From positions 1 through 7,131 of the forward strand of contig JACCUU010000229.1 of the NCBI GenBank assembly GCA_013811645.1: a DNA stretch of 7,131 nucleotides, given 5' to 3'. Positions 1 to 5,345 of this stretch are shown here, piece by piece. The notes beneath the pieces are model-generated. The model was not told the DNA's origin and ran no database searches. It saw only the letters and a list, made by a program, of their open reading frames with translations. Positions within the stretch are counted from its first letter, which is position 1. The number at the start of each line of letters is the position of its first letter. The DNA comes from Actinomycetota bacterium (lineage in GTDB: Bacteria > Actinomycetota > Thermoleophilia > Gaiellales > Gaiellaceae). The position numbers were made by a program, and so were the translations under genes.

Positions 1-606
1 GCGCTGAACGACATCGAGACGGGAACCTCGCGTCAAGGGTTCCTCAAAAAGGCTCTGACAGCCGGCGGGACGGTCGTCTTGGGAGGAGTCGCCATCGGCG
101 GCCTTCCGGCGCTCGTCACCGCGGCCCCAGGGCCGGCGCAAGACGCGAAGATCCTCAACTTCGCCCTCTTGCTCGAGTATCTGGAGGCGGAGTTCTACAC
201 CCGTGCCTCCGCAAGCGGCGCATTGAGCGGTGAAGCCCGAGAGTTCTCCCGCGTCGTCGGCGCTCATGAGCGCGCGCATGTCGCGTTCCTGAAGGGGGCC
301 CTCGGCTCGAAGGCGGGCGCGAAGCCGACGTTCGACTTCAAGGGCACCACCGAGGATCAGACGAAGTTCCTGGCCACCGCACGCGTGCTCGAAGACACGG
401 GCGTGGCGGCGTACAACGGCCAGGGGCCGAACCTGACCAAGCCGACGCTGGCGGCCGCCGCGAGCATCGTCTCCGTCGAGGCGCGCCATGCAGCGTGGGT
501 GCGCGACATCCTCCAACAGAATCCGGCGCCCGCCGCCTTCGATGCTGCCAAGACGCAGAAGCAGATCGAGACCGCGGTCGGTGCAACCGGGTTCATCACG
601 GCCTGA
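1..606 (+). CDS. Ferritin-like domain protein, copy 1 (5' end outside window)
   Basis: The frame is open from the first base and stops at TGA 604-606, showing 201 residues. An in-frame TTG at 79 is not a convincing start, because the codons before it align with the N-terminus of the downstream paralogue, so roughly 16-20 residues are missing to the left. Visible residues 10-16 (SRQGFLK) followed by a Gly/Ala/Val-rich hydrophobic stretch to about 42 resemble a Tat-type export signal with only one of the two arginines. The rest fits the ferritin-like/desiccation-related fold (the ferritin_2 type). Candidate di-iron ligands are E59/E62 in LEYLEAEFY, E90xxH93 in HERAH, E131 in LEDTG, and E160xxH163 in VEARH. 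The protein is probably exported and may bind iron or protect against oxidative or desiccation stress; the substrate and any ferroxidase activity are unknown. It is followed 25 bp later by a paralogue, about 60 % identical over some 150 residues by hand alignment, which points to tandem duplication and co-transcription. Confidence 0.88.
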   Translation, partial: ALNDIETGTSRQGFLKKALTAGGTVVLGGVAIGGLPALVTAAPGPAQDAKILNFALLLEYLEAEFYTRASASGALSGEAREFSRVVGAHERAHVAFLKGALGSKAGAKPTFDFKGTTEDQTKFLATARVLEDTGVAAYNGQGPNLTKPTLAAAASIVSVEARHAAWVRDILQQNPAPAAFDAAKTQKQIETAVGATGFITA

Positions 607-614
607 GCGGCCGA

Positions 615-626
615 GAAAGGAAAGGA
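615..626 (+). promoter_or_regulatory. Ribosome binding site of ferritin-like copy 2
   Basis: A purine-rich run (GAAAGGAAAGGA) ends 5 nt before the ATG at 632. It fixes the start of the second ferritin-like gene at 632 rather than at in-frame codons upstream, which would overlap copy 1. Confidence 0.75.
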
Positions 627-631
627 CGAAC

Positions 632-1336
632 ATGTCTGACCATCTCACGCTCGCGCAGGTCGACAGGGACGGTGCACTTGCAGAGACGCTCGATCGCATC
701 GGTCCGGACTCGCGAGCCGGTTTCCTCCGCAAGGGAGCACTCCTCGGAGGCGGAATCATCGGAGGAGGCGCAGTTCTCTCCGCGCTGTTCGCCGACGCCG
801 CCGAGGCGGCCACCGAAAACGACATCGCCATCGCGAACTTCGCGCTGACGCTGGAGTACCTGGAGGCCGAGTTCTACACCGAGGCCGTGGCCATGGGGGC
901 TATTCGCAACGCCCGGGTACGGCGTTTCGCGCAGGTCGTGGCCGCCCATGAGCGGACGCATGTCGCCGCGCTGAAGGGCATGCTCGGCGCACGCGCAGTC
1001 GCGAAACCGTCGTTCGACTTCCAGGGCACCACGGAGAACGAGGCCAAGTTCAAGGCCACGGCACAGGTGCTCGAGGACACGGGCGTCATGGCGTATGCCG
1101 GCCAGGCGCCGCGAGTCGACGCGAACGCAGTACTGAAGGCGGCGCTCGCGATCCACACGGTCGAGGCGCGGCACGCGTCGTGGATCCGGCACATCAACGG
1201 CGCTCCTCCCGCGCCGGCGGCCTTCGACAAGCCGAAGACGATGGCGCAGATCCTCGCGGCCGTCGGAAAGACGGGCTTCATCTCCACGGGCCCGGGCATG
1301 ACCGCGACGGGTTCGCCGCCGTCGTTCACGGGTTGA
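632..1336 (+). CDS. Ferritin-like domain protein, copy 2
   Basis: This is a complete 234-residue protein with an ATG start behind a good Shine-Dalgarno run. Residues 1-26 are a hydrophilic leader. Residues 27-34 (SRAGFLRK) followed by a Gly/Ala/Leu hydrophobic stretch to about 56 form a Tat-like export signal lacking one arginine of the canonical pair; a plausible signal peptidase site is after AEA (residues 57-59). The ferritin-like helical domain spans about 63-188. Candidate metal ligands are E75/E78 (LEYLEAEFY), E107xxH110 (HERTH), E148 (LEDTG) and E178xxH181 (VEARH), all conserved with copy 1. The C-terminal part (about 190-234) is Pro/Gly/Ala-rich, and its last 15 residues are absent from copy 1. 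The family is usually annotated as ferritin-like or desiccation-related; a role in iron handling or stress protection outside the cytoplasm is inference. Its stop overlaps the proposed TTG start of the next gene, and a strong hairpin follows 13 nt after the stop. Confidence 0.9.
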   Translation: MSDHLTLAQVDRDGALAETLDRIGPDSRAGFLRKGALLGGGIIGGGAVLSALFADAAEAATENDIAIANFALTLEYLEAEFYTEAVAMGAIRNARVRRFAQVVAAHERTHVAALKGMLGARAVAKPSFDFQGTTENEAKFKATAQVLEDTGVMAYAGQAPRVDANAVLKAALAIHTVEARHASWIRHINGAPPAPAAFDKPKTMAQILAAVGKTGFISTGPGMTATGSPPSFTG

Positions 1337-2154
1337 CGACCAAGAGCAGGCGCAAGGGCGGCTTCGTTGCCGCCCTTGCGCTCTTTCTCGTGTTCGTCGC
1401 GTTCGCGTACGGGCGCGACCCCGCGGTCGACGACGGCGGGTTCGATCTTCCTCCGATCCCGAGCGCGAGCGTCGAGGTCTCGACGCAGCCTCTGCTCGTC
1501 GAGGCGCAAGCAGCCCCCCCGCCCCACCGCCTCAGCGACGTGAACGGCATCTCCCGCTACCTGGGTGTGGAGCAAGCGGTTGCCGCACGGGCGACTCCGG
1601 GCTTCGGTGCGAAGGTCGTGGCTCGACTGTCGACGCGGACGCCCGAAGGAACGACGAACGTCGTGCTCGCGCTGCAACGAGTCGAGCGTGGCGGGCAGCT
1701 CTGGATTCAGGCCCGACTACCGATCTTGCCCAACAACACGCTCGGCTGGATTCCGCGTACTGCGCTCGGCGGATACAACGAGGTCTCGACCCACCTCGTC
1801 GTCAGGCTTTCGAGCTTCAAGGCCACGCTATACAGGCTCGGCAAACCTATCTGGAGCGCCCGCGTCGGCGTCGGGCAACGTCGCTGGCCGACTCCGACCG
1901 GTCAGTTCTATGTTCGAAACAGGCTGACCAAGTACTCGAGCGCGACCTACGGCCCGCTTGCATTCGGGACCAGCGCGCGCTCGGCGACGCTCACCGATTG
2001 GCCGGCCGGTGGCTTCGTCGGGATCCACGGAACGAACCAGCCGACCCTGATACCCGGTCGGATCTCGCACGGCTGCATCCGCCTCGCAAACGCCGACATC
2101 CTCCGCCTCGACCGGTTGATGCCGCCGGGTACGCCGCTCTCGATTGTGCGGTAG
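1333..2154 (+). CDS. Exported L,D-transpeptidase (YkuD family) with SH3-like domain
   Basis: The protein is 273 residues long from a TTG start at 1333, ending at TAG 2152-2154. L,D-transpeptidases cross-link peptidoglycan stem peptides (3-3 links) or attach proteins to the wall, acting outside the membrane through a catalytic cysteine. Residues 1-9 are basic (KSRRK) and 10-26 hydrophobic, giving a signal peptide or membrane anchor. A Pro/Ala-rich linker runs to about 68, an SH3-like region covers about 78-146, and the YkuD catalytic domain covers about 152-273. It contains TPTGQF (187-192), H232 in HGT, and SHGCIRL with H246 and catalytic C248, so the active site is intact. The TTG shares four bases with the preceding stop, suggesting coupling, but no Shine-Dalgarno is visible. 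It was preferred because it gives a complete signal segment and the codons from there already show coding-type GC-rich third positions. An in-frame GTG at 1390 would leave a stunted signal. A hairpin lies within codons 6-17. Confidence 0.9.
   Translation: MTTKSRRKGGFVAALALFLVFVAFAYGRDPAVDDGGFDLPPIPSASVEVSTQPLLVEAQAAPPPHRLSDVNGISRYLGVEQAVAARATPGFGAKVVARLSTRTPEGTTNVVLALQRVERGGQLWIQARLPILPNNTLGWIPRTALGGYNEVSTHLVVRLSSFKATLYRLGKPIWSARVGVGQRRWPTPTGQFYVRNRLTKYSSATYGPLAFGTSARSATLTDWPAGGFVGIHGTNQPTLIPGRISHGCIRLANADILRLDRLMPPGTPLSIVR
1350..1381 (+). terminator. Perfect 13-bp hairpin, candidate terminator or attenuator
   Basis: The arms 1350-1362 (GCGCAAGGGCGGC) and 1369-1381 (GCCGCCCTTGCGC) are exact reverse complements around a 6-nt TTCGTT loop. 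Flanking AAGAG (1342-1346) and CTCTT (1381-1385) could extend the stem past a small bulge. The 3' side is CTCTTTCTCG, only moderately T-rich, as is common in high-GC genomes. The hairpin begins 13 nt after the ferritin-like stop, the usual place for an intrinsic terminator, yet it lies inside the first codons of the L,D-transpeptidase reading frame. It may therefore be a partial terminator or attenuator, or mark a downstream start for that gene. Structure is seen directly; function is inferred. Confidence 0.6.
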
Positions 2155-2160
2155 GTAACA

Positions 2161-2173
2161 AGGGTCTGACCCT
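2161..2173. repeat. Near-palindromic AGGGTCTGACCCT element
   Basis: AGGGTC and GACCCT mirror each other around a central T at 2167. The element can fold as a 5-bp stem with a CTG loop on either strand. It begins 6 nt after the transpeptidase stop, in the gap between convergent genes, so it could help termination of either transcript. Very similar GGGTCTGACCC-type palindromes recur in intergenic DNA of some bacteria, from memory only, so it may be one copy of a dispersed palindromic repeat. Only one copy was noticed in this window. Confidence 0.4.
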
Positions 2174-2249
2174 GGACGCGTCCGCTCGAGACGGGTGGAG
2201 GCGCGACAAGTGTGTGTCGATTTGCCCACAGGCGTGCGGACGCGGCTGG
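2174..2249. other. Convergent intergenic region with inverted repeats
   Basis: Together with the element just before it, this forms the 95-bp gap between the convergent transpeptidase and selB genes. It holds a perfect 10-bp palindrome, GGACGCGTCC (2174-2183), and a 9-bp inverted repeat, CGCGTCCGC (2177-2185) with GCGGACGCG (2236-2244), separated by 50 nt. A small stem GACA/TGTC is possible at 2205-2208 and 2215-2218. There is no U-tract. The likely role is transcription termination for both operons, but that is inferred only from position and symmetry. No tRNA or small gene was recognised here. Confidence 0.35.
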
Positions 2250-3932
2250 TCAGGCCCGTTGCGCCGAGCGGCGAAGCACGCGGCGATCTCCGATGCGCCG
2301 CGTGAGCCCGTCCTGGTCGAAGCGCTCGAGCAGGAGCTGGGCATCGCGTCGCCCGATGTCGAGGAGATCTCTGAACCGGGCGAGTGTGATCTCCCCCGCG
2401 GAGGCGCACTCGGCGAGGAGGGCCTCCCTGGCGGTCTCGTAGGACTCGGCGGCGATCGCGTGCACCTTGCCGAGCCGGACGAGCCCTCCACCCGCCTCCA
2501 GAAACCGCGTGAGCTCGTCGTCCTCGACTTTGGTGGCCCGCACGCCCGCCTTGCCCAACTCACGTACGAGCCGCTCGGCATCCTGCTCGCGAGCGCCGAT
2601 CGAGGGAACCGCGCCGGGGAGATAGAGCTTGGCGCCGCGCCGCTCGAACGGGAGCAGCGGAAGCACGTCGGTGGCCCAGGATTCCGAAGGTGTCGAGACG
2701 CCCGGATCGATGAGATCGGCGGCCTCGATCGCAGAGCGCAGCTCTCGCACGAGCCCGTCGAGCCAGGCGCGCGAGAAGATCCACGACCCCGCGCGTTCCA
2801 CGCCCTCCGGCTCGCCATCGAGGACGAATCTGAGCGAATCCGCGGCCACGGGCGCATGCACCGTCGCCGCGGCGTCCCCACGTTCGACACGCGTCATTCG
2901 CTCGTCGTCGCGGTGGCGCGGTGGAGCCGGATCGATGACACGTCCACCGCCGAGCGTCGTCTCGGCACGCAGGATCACACGATCGCCGCGCGCGGCCACG
3001 ACGGGGGCCGCCAAACGCAGCTGCGCACCGAGCTCCCCCACCCTGACCACGCGCGCGGCAACGTGGGCCGTTCCCGCGTGAACCTGAACACGGGCGCCAT
3101 CGCGGATCGGCTCGAGCTCGTCCAGCACGACGTCGAGCCGGTACGAAACCGGATAACCGCCACGCTGGACGAGAGCGTCACCGCGGATCGCCTCGGCGCG
3201 CTCGACTCCGGGCAGGCTGACGGCAACCCGTTGTCCAGCCTCTGCCCGCTCGACATCGCGATCGTGCACCTGCACGCTCCGCACGCGCACGACTCTGCCG
3301 GAGGGTTGGAGAACCAGCTCGTCTCCGGCGCCGATCGTGCCCGACCAGAGCGTCCCGGTCACCACCATGCCGATACCGCGCAACGTGAACCTGCGGTCGA
3401 TGTAGAGGCGGACTGGCCCGTCCACCCGAGCCTGCTCGATGTCGTCCGCCGCTCGGCCGATGGCGGCGCGCAACTCGTCGATACCTACTCCCGTCCGCGC
3501 GCTGACGGTCACGACCTCCGAGCCCGGCACGAGCTCCCGCGCAATCTCGACCGCGAACTCCAGCACCTCGTCGTCCACGGCGTCCGCCTTGGTCACGGCG
3601 ACGACCCCACGCTCGATGCCGAGCAGCCGCAGGATCGCTAGATGCTCGTGGGTCTGGGGGCGAGGCCCCTCTCCCGCGTCGACGACGAGCAGGAACAGAT
3701 CGACACCCGCCGCCCCGGCCACCATTGTTCGCACGAACCGCTCGTGACCTGGCACGTCGACGACCGAGAGACGGCGCCCGTCCTCGAGCTCGAGCGGCGC
3801 GTAGCCGAGGTCGATCGAGATGCCTCGTCGCTGCTCCTCGGGCAGCCGATCCGTGTTCTTGCCGGTCAGCGCCCGGACGAGCCAGGTCTTCCCGTGGTCG
3901 ATGTGCCCTGCGGTGCCGATCGTCAGCGGCAT
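2250..3932 (-). CDS. selB: Selenocysteine-specific elongation factor SelB
   Basis: The protein is 560 residues long. SelB is a cytoplasmic GTPase that binds Sec-tRNA(Sec) and the SECIS hairpin in selenoprotein mRNA to decode UGA as selenocysteine. The GTPase domain shows G1 GHIDHGKT (9-16), switch I region RRGISIDLGY (35-44), G3 DVPGH (59-63), a TKAD form of G4 (114-117) and G5 SA (144-145). EF-Tu-like beta-barrel domains run from about 172 to 345, including a GMVVTGTLWSG segment. The C-terminal part (about 350-560) has winged-helix character, with a final module in the last 45 residues (ARFRDLL...RRIGDRRVL); this part binds SECIS RNA. It is somewhat shorter than the 614-residue E. coli protein, mostly in the RNA-binding region. 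The ATG overlaps the end of the methyltransferase gene by 10 bases and has GAGG upstream. It is the last gene of the operon and ends opposite the convergent L,D-transpeptidase gene. Confidence 0.97.
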   Translation of the reverse strand: MPLTIGTAGHIDHGKTWLVRALTGKNTDRLPEEQRRGISIDLGYAPLELEDGRRLSVVDVPGHERFVRTMVAGAAGVDLFLLVVDAGEGPRPQTHEHLAILRLLGIERGVVAVTKADAVDDEVLEFAVEIARELVPGSEVVTVSARTGVGIDELRAAIGRAADDIEQARVDGPVRLYIDRRFTLRGIGMVVTGTLWSGTIGAGDELVLQPSGRVVRVRSVQVHDRDVERAEAGQRVAVSLPGVERAEAIRGDALVQRGGYPVSYRLDVVLDELEPIRDGARVQVHAGTAHVAARVVRVGELGAQLRLAAPVVAARGDRVILRAETTLGGGRVIDPAPPRHRDDERMTRVERGDAAATVHAPVAADSLRFVLDGEPEGVERAGSWIFSRAWLDGLVRELRSAIEAADLIDPGVSTPSESWATDVLPLLPFERRGAKLYLPGAVPSIGAREQDAERLVRELGKAGVRATKVEDDELTRFLEAGGGLVRLGKVHAIAAESYETAREALLAECASAGEITLARFRDLLDIGRRDAQLLLERFDQDGLTRRIGDRRVLRRSAQRA

Positions 3933-4879
3933 CGCGCCTCGATCAGGCCGTCACGGATGCTGACTGGCTCGAATCCGCCGGCCCCGAGCAGCGCGCGCCA
4001 CTGCGCCTCGTCGCGCTCCCGGCCGTCGAAGAGCGTGAGCATCAACAGGTCGAGCCACTTCGCGCCGTTCGGCTCGTTGCCGGGCGGCACGACGGAATCG
4101 AGGATCAGCAGCCGCGCGCCGGGCGGCGCGACGGATCGGATCGTCCGCAGGATCGCTGCTGCCCGCGCGTCGTCCCAGTCGTGGAGGATCGTCGCGAGGA
4201 CGTAGACATCGCCGACCGGGACACGCTGGAAGAAATCACCGGCGACGAACTCGATGCGATCGTCGAAGGACGCTTCGTCACGGTTGGCCTCGGGTAGATC
4301 GAAGACGATTCCGCGCTGGCCTGGCTGCCGGCGTAGAAGCTCGACGAGCAGCGAGCCGTTGCCGCCGCCGACATCGACGACGACCTCGTCGCCGCGCCAC
4401 TCGAGCTGGGCCAAGCGCTCGACTCTCGGCTCCCACCCCTGGAGCATCGCGCGGTCGAACGCTGCCCGCTCGTCGGCGTGCTCCGCGAGCCAGCTCCAGA
4501 ACTCGGCCCCGTGCGTCCGCTGGAACGCGGGCGCGTCCGAGCAGACATCGAGCTCGCCGACAGCCCGCAGCCAGCTGCCGCCGAAGAGGTGCGCGAAATC
4601 GTCCCAGCCGTCTCCGCGGTGAAGCACGTCGGAAGCCTCGTTGTTGCGAAAGACTCCCGGCTCCTCTTCGGCGAAGACGCCGTCGCTGGCGAGGGCACGC
4701 AGGAGGCGACGCAGCGTGTCGGGGTTCGCGCCGACCTCGCTCGCGAGATCCACAACGTCCCGCGGCCCGCCGGCGAGGGCCTCTGCGACTCGGAGGTCAG
4801 CGACGAGCGCAAGTGCCCTCGTCGCGAGCCCTCCGCGGAGCATGTTCCAAAGAACGGACTCGGGCTCGAGCCGGCTCAT
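3923..4879 (-). CDS. SAM-dependent O-methyltransferase-like protein (family 2)
   Basis: The protein is 318 residues long and has the architecture of plant/actinomycete family-2 O-methyltransferases (hydroxyindole, caffeate and polyketide types). An N-terminal winged-helix dimerisation domain (about 10-90) includes the TLRRLLRALASDGVF segment. A Rossmann domain then carries the SAM motif DVGGGNG (169-175), DLPE (194-197), GDFF (214-217), LHDWDD with candidate catalytic base H233 (232-237), and the C-terminal DLLMLTLFDGRER stretch (277-289). It should transfer methyl from S-adenosylmethionine to a small molecule; the substrate cannot be read from sequence. Such enzymes usually modify secondary metabolites, so its place between the GNAT gene and selB is unexpected. 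The start lies 19 bp after the GNAT stop, with GAGGTG at 4890-4895 as a possible ribosome site, and the stop lies 10 bases inside selB. A link to selenium chemistry is only a hypothesis. Confidence 0.9.
   Translation of the reverse strand: MSRLEPESVLWNMLRGGLATRALALVADLRVAEALAGGPRDVVDLASEVGANPDTLRRLLRALASDGVFAEEEPGVFRNNEASDVLHRGDGWDDFAHLFGGSWLRAVGELDVCSDAPAFQRTHGAEFWSWLAEHADERAAFDRAMLQGWEPRVERLAQLEWRGDEVVVDVGGGNGSLLVELLRRQPGQRGIVFDLPEANRDEASFDDRIEFVAGDFFQRVPVGDVYVLATILHDWDDARAAAILRTIRSVAPPGARLLILDSVVPPGNEPNGAKWLDLLMLTLFDGRERDEAQWRALLGAGGFEPVSIRDGLIEARCR
3937..3940 (-). promoter_or_regulatory. Ribosome binding site of selB
   Basis: On the minus strand, GAGG lies 4 nt before the selB ATG and inside the last codons of the methyltransferase gene. 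Together with the 10-base overlap, it supports translation of selB by reinitiation or coupling and agrees with the start at 3932. Confidence 0.5.
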
Positions 4880-4889
4880 CTGCGCCTGG

Positions 4890-4895
4890 CACCTC
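4890..4895 (-). promoter_or_regulatory. Possible ribosome binding site of the methyltransferase gene
   Basis: Minus-strand GAGGTG lies 10 nt upstream of the ATG at 4879, in the 19-bp gap after the GNAT stop. The spacing is slightly long, but it is the only Shine-Dalgarno-like run there and it supports this start. Confidence 0.4.
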
Positions 4896-4898
4896 GCA

Positions 4899-5345
4899 TC
4901 AGAGTCGCTTCACCATGATCAGGCAGGGATTCTGCTCCCAGAGCCCGTGGATCTCCTCGAGCGGTACGAAGCCTCGCGCAAGGTAGAAGCTGCGGGTGTT
5001 CGCGTATCCGGCGTCGGGATCGGACGGCCCGAGCGTCTTCACCTGCAGGTATTCCACGCCGCGAGCTCTCAGATACGCCTCGGCGGAGCGAAGCAATGCG
5101 CTGCCGAGCCCGTGCCCGCGACGGGCTCGCCGCACTCCCATGACGTACACCTCGGCGGCCAGCGGCGTGTGCAACTTGAGGGAGAGGAAACCGTCGTCCT
5201 CGATCCGGAAGGTGGGGAGCTCGGCCACGTCGGCGATGTACGCAGCTGTCGCCTCCTCGATGCCGAACCACTCGGGAAGGTCGCGAAGGACCTGCTCGCA
5301 GAGCCGGGACCGCTCGTCCGGCAGTTCGACCTCGACGACGATCAT
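4899..5345 (-). CDS. GNAT family N-acetyltransferase
   Basis: The protein is 148 residues long. GNAT enzymes transfer acetyl from acetyl-CoA to an amine; the acceptor here is unknown. Residues 66-82 (VYVMGVRRARRGHGLGS) form the acetyl-CoA binding motif A with R76xxG79xG81, followed by the helix ALLRSAEAYLRARG. The segment NTRSFYLARGF (116-126) is motif B, typical of the C-terminal half. The N-terminal part has a LPEWFG...AAYIADV...LPTF pattern that seems to define a subgroup of these enzymes. The ATG was chosen at 5345, where it shares ATGA with the selA stop. Longer in-frame extensions into selA are rich in Arg and are clearly shadow sequence. No separate ribosome site is visible, which fits translation coupled to selA. 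The operon position suggests co-expression with selenocysteine machinery, but a role in it is unproven. Confidence 0.9.
   Translation of the reverse strand: MIVVEVELPDERSRLCEQVLRDLPEWFGIEEATAAYIADVAELPTFRIEDDGFLSLKLHTPLAAEVYVMGVRRARRGHGLGSALLRSAEAYLRARGVEYLQVKTLGPSDPDAGYANTRSFYLARGFVPLEEIHGLWEQNPCLIMVKRL

Noticed and set aside
79..81. TTG at 79 as the start of ferritin-like copy 1
   Set aside because: It falls in the middle of the hydrophobic signal segment, and the codons 5' of it align with the paralogue's SRxGFLK motif, so the gene starts to the left of the window.
1180..1332. Upstream starts for the transpeptidase inside the ferritin-like gene
   Set aside because: They would add a hydrophilic shadow segment before the signal sequence, which belongs at the N-terminus.
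1334..1381. UGA followed by a hairpin with its loop 26 nt downstream, resembling a bacterial SECIS with possible Sec read-through of ferritin-like copy 2
   Set aside because: The geometry is tempting in a genome with SelA/SelB, but the frame after the UGA is Arg/Ser-rich shadow sequence of the transpeptidase gene. The TTCGTT loop lacks a G in its first positions, and the protein already ends like its paralogue plus a short tail.
2177..2244. tRNA-like fold (possible selC) using the 9-bp inverted repeat as acceptor stem beside selB
   Set aside because: No T-loop consensus (TTCGANN with a 5-bp stem), no UCA anticodon arm and no long variable arm could be placed on either strand, and the total length is too short for tRNA(Sec).
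1998..3641. Long plus-strand open frame (547 codons) antisense to selB
   Set aside because: It lies opposite an unmistakable SelB, begins inside the transpeptidase gene, has low-complexity Arg/Ala/Asp composition and no recognisable domain. It is a high-GC shadow frame.
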